Of a DNA stretch of 64,000 bases, positions 16,902-25,899 are shown piece by piece. The translations under genes were made by a program, and so were the position numbers. Source of the stretch: Labrys wisconsinensis (GTDB taxonomy: Bacteria; Pseudomonadota; Alphaproteobacteria; Rhizobiales; Labraceae); assembly GCF_030814995.1 (NCBI RefSeq), contig NZ_JAUSVX010000015.1:1-64000 (forward strand), written 5' to 3'. Numbering within the stretch: position 1 is the stretch's first letter; every line of letters starts with the position of its first letter. Under the pieces are notes generated by a model. It did not search any database and was not told the DNA's origin. It saw only the letters and a program-made list of their open reading frames with translations.

Positions 16902-17834
16902 ATGCTCGACACCGACCAGTTGCGCAGCTTCGTCGCCATCGTCGACACCGGCAGCTTCACCCGCGCCGCCGAGCGGGTGAACAAGACCCAATCCGCCGTC
17001 TCCATGCAGATCCGGCGCCTGGAGGACCAGCTCGGCAGCCCGCTCTTCGCCAAGCGCGGCCGGGGCGTGCGCCTGACGGAGAGCGGCGAGCGCCTGGTCG
17101 ACTATGCCCGCCAGATGCTGCAGGTCGAGGCGGCGGCCTTCGCCAGCATCTCGCGCCGGGCCCTGGCCGGGCGCGTGCGGCTCGGCATTCCCGACGACTA
17201 TGCCGACACCCTTCTGCCCGACCTGGTCACCCGCTTTTCCAGGCGCCATCCCCTGGTCGAGCTTTCGGTCGTCTGCGAGCACTGCGCAACCCTGGTCGAG
17301 CAGATCGCCGGCGGCGACCTCGACGTGGCGATCTATGATGGCGAGAGGGAGATGGAGCTCCTGCGCGAGGAGCCGCTGCGCTGGGTCATCGGCGCCAATT
17401 CCCGGGCGCACGAGGTGCGGCCGCTGCCGATGGCGCTGTCGAACCCGACCTGCAGCTGGCGCCGCGCCGCGACCTCGGCCCTCGACGAGGCCGGGATTCC
17501 CTGGCGCGCATTGTTGGGCTCGACCAATTCCTCGGCGATCGCACCGGTCGTCCAGGCGGGGCTTGCGGTGACGGTGATGCCGCTGAGCGCCATGCGTCCC
17601 GGGCTGAAGGTGTTCGAAGACTTCGAGGGTCTGCCGCAGTTGCCGACGATCCGGATCGGCATGATCGAGAGCCCGCATGCGCGCTCGCCCGAGGCCCGGG
17701 CCCTTGCCGAGGAGATCCGCGCCGTCTTCCGCCGCGAGGCGCCGCCAGTGCAGCCGGACCGGGTTTTCGCCGAGATCACCTTCCCGAAGATCGACCCGGC
17801 GCGTCGGGCTCGGGGGCGTGCGGCCGCGGCCTGA
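16902..17834 (+). CDS. LysR-type transcriptional regulator
   Basis: A 310-residue LTTR with an N-terminal winged helix (residues 1-60; FVAIVDTGSFTRAAERVNKTQSAVS) and a periplasmic-binding-like effector domain from about 90, with the variable Arg-rich tail typical of this subgroup. It is divergent from the DUF1127 gene and has a perfect inverted repeat up to its start codon. The close association of this LTTR type with a DUF1127 gene suggests it regulates that gene. The effector is unknown. Confidence 0.88.
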   Translation: MLDTDQLRSFVAIVDTGSFTRAAERVNKTQSAVSMQIRRLEDQLGSPLFAKRGRGVRLTESGERLVDYARQMLQVEAAAFASISRRALAGRVRLGIPDDYADTLLPDLVTRFSRRHPLVELSVVCEHCATLVEQIAGGDLDVAIYDGEREMELLREEPLRWVIGANSRAHEVRPLPMALSNPTCSWRRAATSALDEAGIPWRALLGSTNSSAIAPVVQAGLAVTVMPLSAMRPGLKVFEDFEGLPQLPTIRIGMIESPHARSPEARALAEEIRAVFRREAPPVQPDRVFAEITFPKIDPARRARGRAAAA

Positions 17835-17867
17835 AGCACGCGCCGCGGCATGGGCGGCAGGGGCCGC

Positions 17868-19415
17868 TCAGCCGTGGGCTGCCGCCCTCCCGGCGAAGGG
17901 CACGCAGGCCAGCGCCACCAGGGTGAGGAGAGCGATCATCGCCCAGGCGTCGTTGACGGCCATCGTCGTCGCCGCCTTCTCCACCAGCGGCTGCAGCATG
18001 GCCCGGGTCTGTTCGTCGAACGGTCCGGCCGGGCGCAGGGCGAAGAGATCGAGCGGCACGCCGACGAAGGTGGCGGTGACCGTGTCGCCGGCGGCCAGGC
18101 GGTCGAGGATCGCCGCCGCATGCACCGGCGCGCGGCCGTAGATCACCGTGTCGATCAGCGCAAGGCCGATGGCGCCGCCGAGGTTGCGCATCAGGTTGAA
18201 CAGGCCGCTGGCATCGGGCACGCGCTCCGTGTCGAGGTGCCCGAGCGCCAGCCGCGTCGGCGGCAACAGGCAGAACATCAGCGCGAGGCCGCGCAGGACC
18301 TGCGGCCAGAACATGCCGTCATAGTCGGTCTCAGGCGTCTGGACGGCGCTGAGGCCGAGCCCGACGGCGAACAGGGCGAAGCCGGCCGCCGTCAGCAGCC
18401 GCGCCTCGACGCGCTGCTCGAGCACCACGGCCACGGGCGCGGTCAGGAACTGCGCGACGCCGGTCACCAGCAGGATCTCGCCGATCTCCAGCGCGTCGTG
18501 GCCGCGGACGAAGGCGAGGAACACCGGCATGAGATAGACCGATCCGAACAGGCCGACGCCGAGCACGAAGCTCAGGATGCAGCCGACGGCGAAGCCGCGG
18601 TCGGCGAAGCTGCGCAGCTCGACCACCGGATGCTGCGCCCGCAGCGTCCGCTCGACGAAGGCGACCATGCCCGCCAGGCTCAGCGCCAGCAGCCCGACGA
18701 CGAGGCCGTCGGTCCAGCCGCGCCCCGGCGCCTCCTTGAGGGCGATCTCCAGCGCCGCCAGGGCGATCGCCGCCAGCGTCAGCGAGAGCGCGTCGAGGCG
18801 CCGGGCTTCGCCCGGGCGCATCCCGCCTCCCGGCAGCAGCAACCCCGCGAGGAGCGCGCAGAGCAGGCCGGGCGCGAGGTTGATCAGGAACAGCCAATGC
18901 CAGGAATAGGTCTGCGTGATCCAGCCGCCGACGACCGGGCCGACGATCGGCGCCAGCACCGCCAGGCCGCTGGCGAGCGTGGTGGCGAGGCCCTGCCGGT
19001 GCGCCGGGAACAACAGGAACACCGCCGAGAACACGGCCGGGATCAGCGTGCCGCCGGCAAAGCCCTGCAGAACCCGCCAGGCGATCAGCCCGGCAAAGCC
19101 GGTGCTGGCGGCGCAGCCGGCCGAGGCCACGGTGAAGAGCGCGATCGCCACCACGAACAGGCCGCGCATGCCCATCAGCCGGGTGAGGAAGCCGGTCAGC
19201 GGAATGGCGATGACCTCGGCGACGAGATAGGCCGTCTGCACCCAGCTCATCCGGTCCGGCGCGATGGCGAGGGCGCCCTGGATGGTCGGCAGCGAGGTCG
19301 CGACCACCTGCACGTCGAGGATCGCCATGAACATGCCGATCGCCATCATGGCGAAGCCGAGCCAGGTGGCGGCCGTGACCGGCTTCACGGCATGCGGGCT
19401 GGCCCCGTGCGGCAT
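17868..19415 (-). CDS. DHA2-family MFS multidrug exporter (EmrB/QacA type)
   Basis: A 515-residue 14-helix major facilitator. N-terminal ILDVQVVATSLPTIQGAL is the EmrB-type motif D1, with AYLVAEVIAIPLTGFL, motif A-like RLMGMRGLF, and motif C-like GLAVLAPIVGPVVGGWI. These are proton-coupled drug exporters of the inner membrane. No adjacent membrane-fusion gene (emrA type) is present. The start at 19415 (MPHGASPH) has AAGGCGGGA upstream; the open frame runs on for 296 codons antisense to the next gene and is not credible as protein. Confidence 0.9.
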   Translation of the reverse strand: MPHGASPHAVKPVTAATWLGFAMMAIGMFMAILDVQVVATSLPTIQGALAIAPDRMSWVQTAYLVAEVIAIPLTGFLTRLMGMRGLFVVAIALFTVASAGCAASTGFAGLIAWRVLQGFAGGTLIPAVFSAVFLLFPAHRQGLATTLASGLAVLAPIVGPVVGGWITQTYSWHWLFLINLAPGLLCALLAGLLLPGGGMRPGEARRLDALSLTLAAIALAALEIALKEAPGRGWTDGLVVGLLALSLAGMVAFVERTLRAQHPVVELRSFADRGFAVGCILSFVLGVGLFGSVYLMPVFLAFVRGHDALEIGEILLVTGVAQFLTAPVAVVLEQRVEARLLTAAGFALFAVGLGLSAVQTPETDYDGMFWPQVLRGLALMFCLLPPTRLALGHLDTERVPDASGLFNLMRNLGGAIGLALIDTVIYGRAPVHAAAILDRLAAGDTVTATFVGVPLDLFALRPAGPFDEQTRAMLQPLVEKAATTMAVNDAWAMIALLTLVALACVPFAGRAAAHG

Positions 19416-19559
19416 TGCGATCCCGCCTTTGCAAGCGCTCCCCGCGGGTGATGATGGCACGATCCGCCGCCGCGACGACGGAAAACATGGCAGCGTCGGA
19501 TTGCCGCGCGGGGTGGCCGGGACTACCCTCGGCCGGCCGTCACGAGGGCGAGGTCGGCA

Positions 19560-20429
19560 ATGCCTCGGATGCAGGGCCGGTTCCCTCGCGGGACCATCGC
19601 CGTCGGCGTCCTCGCCGCCTTGATCGTCGGGCTGCTCCTGGTCCGGCGCGAGGCGGGCGAATCGTCCGCCGGCGGCCCGTCCTGTCCTCCCGTTGCGGTT
19701 GCGCTGGGAGCCGCGGTGCTGCGCGTTCCGGTCACGCCGATGGTGCGTGTCGAGGCGCCCGCCCGTTCCCTCGACCTCGCCGACGCGGACACGGTCGCGG
19801 CGCTCTGCACGGCGCCGGCCCCGGCGCCGATCCAGGCCATGCGGATCGAGCTCGACTTCGACCGGCTCGATCAGGACTGGCCCTCGGTGCTGGCCTGGCG
19901 AGGCCGGCATTGCGGCGCGCCTGCCGGGCTCGACGCCTTCCTGTGCACGGGTGAAAGCCGACCGCCCGGGACGCCGCGGCAGCTCGCCCGGGCGATGATC
20001 GTCGCGGCCGGCAACGGGGCGGCGCTGGACGGGGCGCCGCGCTTCGCCGACGTCCGGTCCGGCGTCGCCGCCGCCGGCGGCCGGTTCGACCGGGCCGGCA
20101 ACATCCGGGTCGAGCGGCCCGGGCGCGGGTCGGACCCTGCCGCCGAGCCCGCCGTCTTCGTCTGCGACGCCGGCATCTGGCCGGTGGGCAGCGCCCATTA
20201 TTGCCGCGGCACCATCGGGCTTCCCGACGGCCTCCTCGCCGGATTCGAGTTCCGGGCGCCGCAGCAGGGGATCGAGGACGCCGCCGTCGCCGCCATCGCC
20301 CACATGCGCGACCTCCTGGCGGTGATGCGAGCGAATGAGCAGGGGCGTCCTGCCGCCGGCGAGATCCCCGGTCTGGACGATGGAGCCGCTGTCCGCGGCC
20401 GGCTTGACAGGCGGGGAATGCCGGTCTAA
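19560..20429 (+). CDS. Hypothetical membrane-anchored protein
   Basis: A 289-residue protein not recognised. An N-terminal basic stretch and one membrane segment (about 10-27, TIAVGVLAALIVGLLLV) suggest a type II anchor with a periplasmic body. Several Cys residues (CPP, CTA, HCGAP, FLCTG, FVCDAG, YCRG) could form disulfides. The C-terminal helix GIEDAAVAAIAHMRDLL is amphipathic. It is divergent from the exporter gene and followed by the zinc operon, whose Zur-like box begins 10 bp after its stop. Confidence 0.6.
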   Translation: MPRMQGRFPRGTIAVGVLAALIVGLLLVRREAGESSAGGPSCPPVAVALGAAVLRVPVTPMVRVEAPARSLDLADADTVAALCTAPAPAPIQAMRIELDFDRLDQDWPSVLAWRGRHCGAPAGLDAFLCTGESRPPGTPRQLARAMIVAAGNGAALDGAPRFADVRSGVAAAGGRFDRAGNIRVERPGRGSDPAAEPAVFVCDAGIWPVGSAHYCRGTIGLPDGLLAGFEFRAPQQGIEDAAVAAIAHMRDLLAVMRANEQGRPAAGEIPGLDDGAAVRGRLDRRGMPV

Positions 20430-20439
20430 CAGGTCGATC

Positions 20440-20454
20440 TGTTATAACATAACA
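20440..20454. promoter_or_regulatory. Zur-type operator
   Basis: TGTTATAACATAACA is a symmetric AT-rich 15-mer (TGTTAT, spacer AAC, ATAACA) standing out from GC-rich surroundings, 57 bp before the zinc-binding-protein gene. It matches the known alphaproteobacterial Zur consensus of a GTTATA-type dyad. Repression of the downstream ABC operon when zinc is plentiful is the expected role. Confidence 0.75.
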
Positions 20455-20511
20455 TTCCCACGGCGCCCCTTCGCGCCGCCCCTCCTGCCCTCGCGCATGA
20501 CGGAGACCAGC

Positions 20512-21390
20512 ATGCGAACGCTTCTTCTCGCCCTCGCCCTCACCGCGGCCCTGCCGGGCCTGGCCACGGGCGCCCGGGCCGCCGACAGGACGGCGGTCGT
20601 CGCCGCCGAGAATTTCTACGGCGAGCTCGCCGAGCAGATCGGCGGCAAGCACGTCGCCGTCACCAGCATCCTCTCGAATCCGGACCAGGACCCGCATCTG
20701 TTCGAGTCCAGCACCTCGACCGCCAAGGCGATCGACGGGGCGGCGATCGTGATCTACAACGGCGTCGACTACGATCCGTGGATGGACAAGCTCCTCGCCG
20801 CTTCGTCCAAGCCCGACCGGGTCGGCATCGTGGCCGCCGACCTCGTCGGGGCCAAGAGCGGCGACAATCCGCATCTGTGGTACAAGCCGGAGACGTTCCC
20901 GGCGGTGGCCAAGGCGCTCGCCGCGGCGCTCGAGCAGAAGGACCCGGCCCATGCCGCCGAGTACAAGGCCAATCTCGCCAAGTTCGAGGCGTCGCTCGCC
21001 CCGATCGCCAAGCAGATCGCGGCCGTCAGGCAGCAGCATGCCGACACGGCGGTGACCGCGACCGAGCCGGTGTTCGGCTACATGGCCGAGGCGCTCGGCT
21101 TCAAGATGCTGAACTACGAGTTCCAGGTCGCAACGATGAACGACACGGAGCCGAGCCCGTCCCAGGTCGCGGCCTTCGAGCAGAGCCTGAAGGACGGCAG
21201 CGCCAAGATCCTGTTCTACAACAGCCAGGTGACGGACGAGACGACCAAGCGGCTTCTGGCCCTGGCCAAGGACAACAAGGTCGCGGTGGTCGGCGTCACC
21301 GAGACCGAACCGAAAGGCAAGACGCTGCAGACATGGTTCAAGAGTCAGCTCGAAGAGGTCCAGCAGGCGCTGAGCCCCAAGTCGCAGTGA
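20512..21390 (+). CDS. Zinc ABC transporter substrate-binding protein (ZnuA/AztC-like)
   Basis: A 292-residue periplasmic cluster-9 metal-binding protein with a signal peptide cleaved near GARAADRT (about residue 23). Probable metal ligands are His in DQDPHLFE and in NPHLWY, plus a C-terminal acidic ligand. The long His-rich loop of ZnuA is absent, as in AztC-type proteins. The start at 20512 has GGAG upstream; ATG 20497 is an alternative. It is the first gene of a three-gene operon (binding protein, ATPase, permease) with 4-base overlap to the next gene and a Zur-like box upstream. Confidence 0.88.
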   Translation: MRTLLLALALTAALPGLATGARAADRTAVVAAENFYGELAEQIGGKHVAVTSILSNPDQDPHLFESSTSTAKAIDGAAIVIYNGVDYDPWMDKLLAASSKPDRVGIVAADLVGAKSGDNPHLWYKPETFPAVAKALAAALEQKDPAHAAEYKANLAKFEASLAPIAKQIAAVRQQHADTAVTATEPVFGYMAEALGFKMLNYEFQVATMNDTEPSPSQVAAFEQSLKDGSAKILFYNSQVTDETTKRLLALAKDNKVAVVGVTETEPKGKTLQTWFKSQLEEVQQALSPKSQ

Positions 21391-22181
21391 ACGCCGTCGA
21401 TTTCGACCGGGTCAGCATCACCTATGGGAGACGTCGGATCCTCTCCGACGTCTCCTTTTCGATTCCGCAAGGCAAGTTCGTCGGCGTGCTCGGCCCGAAC
21501 GGGGCCGGCAAGAGCACGCTGATGCGCGCCGTCCTCGGCCTGGTGCCGCCGACAGGCGGGCGCATCGGCGTGCTGGGCGAGGCGCCGCGGCGGGGCAACC
21601 CGGCCATCGGCTACATGCCGCAGTCGCGCCGCGGCGTCGCCCAGCTCGGGCTGAGCGGCTTCGAGCTGGTGCTCGGCGCCTTCGGCGGCACCCGCTGGGG
21701 CTGGCCTTTCCCCTCGCGGGCCGAGAAGGCGGCGGTCTGGGCGGCGCTGGAGCGGGTCGGCGCCGCGGGCCTGGCCAAGCGTCCGGTCGGCGAGCTCTCC
21801 GGCGGCGAGCGCCAGCGCCTGCTGATCGCCCAGGCCCTGATCGGCGAGCCGAAGCTGCTGCTGCTCGACGAGCCGCTGGTCAGCCTCGATCCCAGCCACC
21901 AGCGCGCCATCGTCGAGCTGACGCGCGACATCGCCGCCGAGCTCGGCATCGCCGTGCTGTTCTGCGCCCACGAGATCAACCCGCTGCTGCGCGCCCTCGA
22001 CATGGTGCTCTATCTCGGCAACGGCCGGGCGGCGGTCGGCACGGTCGATGCGGTGGTCAATCGCCACGTCCTGTCGGATCTCTACCGCACGCCCATCCAC
22101 GTCGCCCGCGTCAACGGCCGCATCTTCGTCATGGCCGAGGACGGCGAGCTCGAAAGCCACGCGCATGACCACGATGTTTGA
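21387..22181 (+). CDS. Zinc ABC transporter ATP-binding protein
   Basis: A 264-residue ABC ATPase energising metal uptake. Walker A is GPNGAGKS (about residues 37-44), the signature is LSGGERQ, Walker B is LLLLDEP, and the switch His follows in CAHEIN. The C-terminus is metal-ligand-rich (ESHAHDHDV). It starts with GTG overlapping the stop of the binding-protein gene (GTGA), a sign of translational coupling. The long upstream open frame belongs to the other frame of that gene. Confidence 0.9.
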   Translation: MNAVDFDRVSITYGRRRILSDVSFSIPQGKFVGVLGPNGAGKSTLMRAVLGLVPPTGGRIGVLGEAPRRGNPAIGYMPQSRRGVAQLGLSGFELVLGAFGGTRWGWPFPSRAEKAAVWAALERVGAAGLAKRPVGELSGGERQRLLIAQALIGEPKLLLLDEPLVSLDPSHQRAIVELTRDIAAELGIAVLFCAHEINPLLRALDMVLYLGNGRAAVGTVDAVVNRHVLSDLYRTPIHVARVNGRIFVMAEDGELESHAHDHDV

Positions 22182-22974
22182 CTACGAGTTCATGCGCAAC
22201 GCCTTCATGGCCTGCACCGTCGTCGGCCTGGTCAGCGGCGCCGTCGGCTATTTCCTGGTGCTGCGGGGCGAGGCCTTCGCCGGCCACGCCCTGTCGCATG
22301 TCGGCTTTCCCGGCGCCACCGGCGCGGCGCTGCTCGGCCTCTCGCCTCTCGTCGGCCTCACCGCCTTCACCATCGCCGCCGGCATCTGCATCGGCCTGCT
22401 CGGCGCCCGCGCCCATCGCGACATCGCCATCGGCCTGGTGCTGACGCTGTCGCTCGGCCTCGGCCTCCTGTTCCTGCATTTCTACACCAGCTCCGCCACC
22501 CAGGCGACGAACCTGCTGTTCGGCAACGTGCTCGGCATCAGCCGCAGCACGGTGCTGGTCCTCGCCGCCTTCGGCGCGGCGAGCCTGGCAGCGCTTGCCG
22601 CCATCGCCCGGCCGCTCCTGTTCGCCAGCATCCAGCCGGAGCTGGCCGAGGCGAGGGGCCTCAGGCTCGACCTGGTCTCGGCGCTGTTCATGGTCATCGT
22701 CGCGATCACCACGGCGCAGGCGATCCAGATCGTCGGCGTGCTCCTGGTCTTCGCGCTGATGGTCGGTCCCGCCGCCACCGCCATGCGCCTGACGCGGCAC
22801 GCCTGGAGCGGTGTCGCCCTCTCGGCCGCCGTCGGAGTGGCGATCGCCTGGATCAGCCTCAGCCTCGCCTATGCCACGGACTGGCCGACCAGCTTCTGGA
22901 TCACCGCGCTGGGCTCGCTCGCCTATGTCGCGAGCTCGCCGCGCCTGGCCGCCGCCTGGGTCCGGCCGAGATAG
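22165..22974 (+). CDS. Zinc ABC transporter permease
   Basis: A 269-residue ABC-3-type permease (ZnuB/AztB-like) with about eight membrane helices. Family motifs are LRGEAFAGHALSHVGFPGATGAA near residue 30-50 and IVGVLLVFALMVGPAATA toward the end. It overlaps the ATPase gene by 17 bp (start 22165, MTTMFDYEF) or 8 bp (start 22174). Completes the Zur-regulated uptake operon. Confidence 0.9.
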   Translation: MTTMFDYEFMRNAFMACTVVGLVSGAVGYFLVLRGEAFAGHALSHVGFPGATGAALLGLSPLVGLTAFTIAAGICIGLLGARAHRDIAIGLVLTLSLGLGLLFLHFYTSSATQATNLLFGNVLGISRSTVLVLAAFGAASLAALAAIARPLLFASIQPELAEARGLRLDLVSALFMVIVAITTAQAIQIVGVLLVFALMVGPAATAMRLTRHAWSGVALSAAVGVAIAWISLSLAYATDWPTSFWITALGSLAYVASSPRLAAAWVRPR

Positions 22975-23062
22975 GCGGCCGCTCTCGCCGTCTTCCCGGG
23001 TTGCCGTTCCCGGACGGGGAGGCTAACCATGGCGACCAGGCGCGCAGGGCATCATCACCGGC

Positions 23063-24490
23063 ATGTTGAGCAGGGACCGGATCGAACGGCTTGCGCCTGA
23101 CCAGGCATCCCTGTCCGCCGCGCTCAAGCTGATGAAGCCGGCGAACTGGCCGCTTCTATCCCGCGACGGCGAGGGCTCGCTGCTCTGGGGCGAATGCCTG
23201 GGATCGGGCTCGACGCCCTACCGCATCGTCGCCTCGCCCGCCGACATCGGCTACAAATGCACCTGTCCCAGCCGCAAGTTCCCCTGCAAGCACGTGCTGG
23301 CCTTGCTGTGGACGGCGTGCGACAAGCCGGCGGCCTTCGCCGAGGCGTCGCCGCCGGAATGGGTGGCGGATTGGCAGGCGCGCCGGCGTCCGAAGGCGGC
23401 CGGGGCGCGGCCCGGCCCAGTCGAGGATGGCGCGCCGCCCGCTTCGCTCGACGATGCGCTGGCCGGCGCGGCGGACGGCGAGGACCGGACGGTCGACCCG
23501 AAAGCCGCAGCCCGGGCCGAGGCGCAGCGCCGGCGTCTGCGCGAGGAGCGGGAGGCCGCGGTCCTGACCGCGCTGGACGACCTCGATCGCTGGATCGCCG
23601 ACCAGCTCGGGCTCGGCCTTGCCGGCTTCGCCCAGCGGGCCTCGCAGGGGCTGCGCACGCTCTCCACCCGCCTCGTCGACAACAAGGCGCAGGGGCTCGC
23701 CGCCCGGCTCGATGCGCTGGCGGCCGAGATGTTCCGGGTGCCGGAGGCGATGCGCGGCGACTTCGTGCTCGAGCGCCTCGCCGCCCTCGTGCTGGTCTGC
23801 GCCGCCTACCGGCGGCAGGACCGGCTGTCCCCTGCGCTGCGCGAGGACGTGCGCCGCGCCGTCGGCTGGACCGTCCGGCGCGACGACCTGCTGGCGGACC
23901 CGGACGCTCCGCGGGCTACGTCCCGCTGGATCGTCGCCGCCACCCGCGGCGAGGTGCAGCCGGACAATCTCCGACGTCTGGAAACCTGGCTGCTCGATGC
24001 CGCTCCCGCCGAGGGCAGGCCGTCCGTGGCCCTGCTCGTCGACCATGTCCCGGTGTCGGCCGGCGCCAGCGCCCCGCCCTTCGCCGCCGGGGAAGTGATC
24101 GCCGGCGAGCTCGTCTACTATCCCTCGGCGACGCCGCTGCGCGCCCAGCTCGCCGCCCGCCTGCCCGGTGACGCCGCGGCGGCGTGGCCGGGCCTGCCCG
24201 AAGGCCTGGGACCGGGCCTCGCGGCCTATGAGGCGGCCCTGGCGAGCCAGCCCTGGATCGAGGCCTGGCCGCTCACGGCATCGGGCGTCGCGCTCGCGCG
24301 CCTCGCGCCGGATCGCCTGGCCGTGACCGACGGGGCGGGCACGGTGCTGCCGCTCGCCGCCGCGCAGACCGCAGCGCTGCTGCCGCTGCTCGGGCTGGGG
24401 CCGCTGGCTGCGGTGCTGGTCTGGGACGGGCGCTTCGCCACGCTTCTGGCCGCCGACACGCCGCTCGGCCCCTGGCACGAGGAGGCATGA
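23063..24490 (+). CDS. SWIM zinc-finger domain protein (YehQ-like)
   Basis: A 475-residue protein with an N-terminal SWIM zinc finger, CxCxnCxH, seen as Cys66, Cys68, Cys75 and His77 in CTCPSRKFPCKH. SWIM fingers bind DNA or protein. A charged linker (about 100-180, KAAARAEAQRRRLREERE) precedes a long helical C-terminal region with no named domain. It is the first gene of a five-gene operon, overlapping the next by 4 bases. The order and partners match the E. coli yehQ/yehL/yehM/yehP set, with this gene as the YehQ counterpart. Start weakly supported (no clear ribosome binding site). Confidence 0.8.
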   Translation: MLSRDRIERLAPDQASLSAALKLMKPANWPLLSRDGEGSLLWGECLGSGSTPYRIVASPADIGYKCTCPSRKFPCKHVLALLWTACDKPAAFAEASPPEWVADWQARRRPKAAGARPGPVEDGAPPASLDDALAGAADGEDRTVDPKAAARAEAQRRRLREEREAAVLTALDDLDRWIADQLGLGLAGFAQRASQGLRTLSTRLVDNKAQGLAARLDALAAEMFRVPEAMRGDFVLERLAALVLVCAAYRRQDRLSPALREDVRRAVGWTVRRDDLLADPDAPRATSRWIVAATRGEVQPDNLRRLETWLLDAAPAEGRPSVALLVDHVPVSAGASAPPFAAGEVIAGELVYYPSATPLRAQLAARLPGDAAAAWPGLPEGLGPGLAAYEAALASQPWIEAWPLTASGVALARLAPDRLAVTDGAGTVLPLAAAQTAALLPLLGLGPLAAVLVWDGRFATLLAADTPLGPWHEEA

Positions 24491-25884
24491 TGACGGAGCT
24501 GAGCCGCGGCGACCTCGACGGCCTCAGACAGGCCATGCTGCTGGGCACGGCGCGTCGCCCGCTCGCGCCGCCGCAGGCTCTTGCGCCGCTCCTCGCCGCC
24601 GCGCCCGAGGCCGATCCCGCGCTGGCCCTGCTGGCGCTCGCCGGCCAGCGCCTGCGCTTCGAGCGAGCCGCCGTGCCGAGCCCCGAGATGCCCGAAGCGG
24701 CGCGGCGCCTGCATGCCGATCCGCGCCCGCTGCTCCCTGCCTCGGCGCGGCGGACCCTCTCCCGCCTCGTCGGCGTCACCGACAAGGCGCTGGCTCCCGC
24801 CGTCGTCCCGGCGGCACTGCGCCGTCTCGCCCGCGCCGGCTTCCGGCCGCATCCCTTCGACCTGCCCCGGCTCCTGCCGTTCGTCCAGGCCGCCCCCGAG
24901 AGCCACGGTCTCGCCGAGCGGGCCTTCATCGCCCTGGCCGACACCCCGGAGGAGGGCCGCGCCGGCCTGGCCGGGGAGATCGACGCGGAAAACTGGACCG
25001 GCTTTCCCAAGGCCCATCGCCGCCTGTTCCTCGGCCGCCTGCGCCGGCACGATCCGGCGGCCGGCCGGGCGCTGCTCGAAGGCGTGTTCCCGTCGGAGAC
25101 GGCCGCCATGCGTGCCGAGCTCCTGGCGGCGCTCGCCGTCGGCCTCGGTCCCGACGACCTGCCCTTCCTGCAGACCCTGGCGGGCGACCGGGCCGACAGC
25201 GTCAAGACCGTGGCGGCGAGGCTGGCGGCGCGGGTCGCCGGCACGTCGGGCCATGCCGCCCGCCTCGCCGATGCGGCCGCCTGCTTCCGGCGGGAGGCGG
25301 GCGCCGGCCGCAGCATCCTGCGCCTCCTCGGCGTCGGTGGCGAGGGTCGGGTGACCTTCGTCGCGCCCGGCGGCGTCAAGCCCGCGGAGCAGCACGGCGC
25401 CGTGCTGCGCCTGTTCGAGGGGCTCTCCCTCCCCGCCCTCTGCGCCCAGGCCGGTCTCGACATCGGGGCGCTGCTCGCTGCCCTGCCGGAGGACGACGTC
25501 GTCTTCTGGGCCCTGCACGCGACCGCCGTGGAGGAGGCCGACGCAACCAGCCTTTCGGCGCTGACCGAGCGCAGGCTCGGGCAGGGACAGGCCTATCCAT
25601 CGGCCTTCGTCCTGACCCGGCTCGCGGCCCATGCGCCCGCCCCGCTCTCCGCCGGCGCCGCCCGGGCCCTGCTGCAGGGGGCGGCGTGGCAGGCCCTGCT
25701 GCAGCACTATCGCGCGGCGGATACGCCGGCGCAGCTCAAGGACGACGGCCGGCTCGTCCTCACCGCCGCGCTGCTGCCGGCCTCCGCTCTGCCGGCCTTC
25801 CTGGAGGCCATCGGCCCGCTGCAGGCCGGCACCACCCGTGCGGCGCGGGCCTTGGCGGAGTTCGTCGCCGGGATCGACTCATGA
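24487..25884 (+). CDS. DUF5691 family protein
   Basis: A 465-residue soluble, helix-rich protein fitting DUF5691: N-terminal LRQAMLLGTARRPL, a middle section FPKAHRRLFLGRLRRHDPAAGRALLE, and DRADSVKTVAARLAARVAG resembling a HEAT-type repeat. No catalytic motif is seen; a scaffold or adaptor role between the SWIM protein and the MoxR ATPase is a reasonable inference. ATGA overlap with the upstream gene; 15 bp to the next with AAGGGAAGAGG as ribosome binding site. Confidence 0.78.
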   Translation: MMTELSRGDLDGLRQAMLLGTARRPLAPPQALAPLLAAAPEADPALALLALAGQRLRFERAAVPSPEMPEAARRLHADPRPLLPASARRTLSRLVGVTDKALAPAVVPAALRRLARAGFRPHPFDLPRLLPFVQAAPESHGLAERAFIALADTPEEGRAGLAGEIDAENWTGFPKAHRRLFLGRLRRHDPAAGRALLEGVFPSETAAMRAELLAALAVGLGPDDLPFLQTLAGDRADSVKTVAARLAARVAGTSGHAARLADAAACFRREAGAGRSILRLLGVGGEGRVTFVAPGGVKPAEQHGAVLRLFEGLSLPALCAQAGLDIGALLAALPEDDVVFWALHATAVEEADATSLSALTERRLGQGQAYPSAFVLTRLAAHAPAPLSAGAARALLQGAAWQALLQHYRAADTPAQLKDDGRLVLTAALLPASALPAFLEAIGPLQAGTTRAARALAEFVAGIDS

Positions 25885-25899
25885 AAGGGAAGAGGCGCC

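Noticed and set aside
17850-19451. 533-codon open frame on the plus strand over the DHA2 exporter
   Set aside because: Low-complexity Arg/Gln/Glu/Gly translation, no start signal, and fully antisense to a well-supported transporter.
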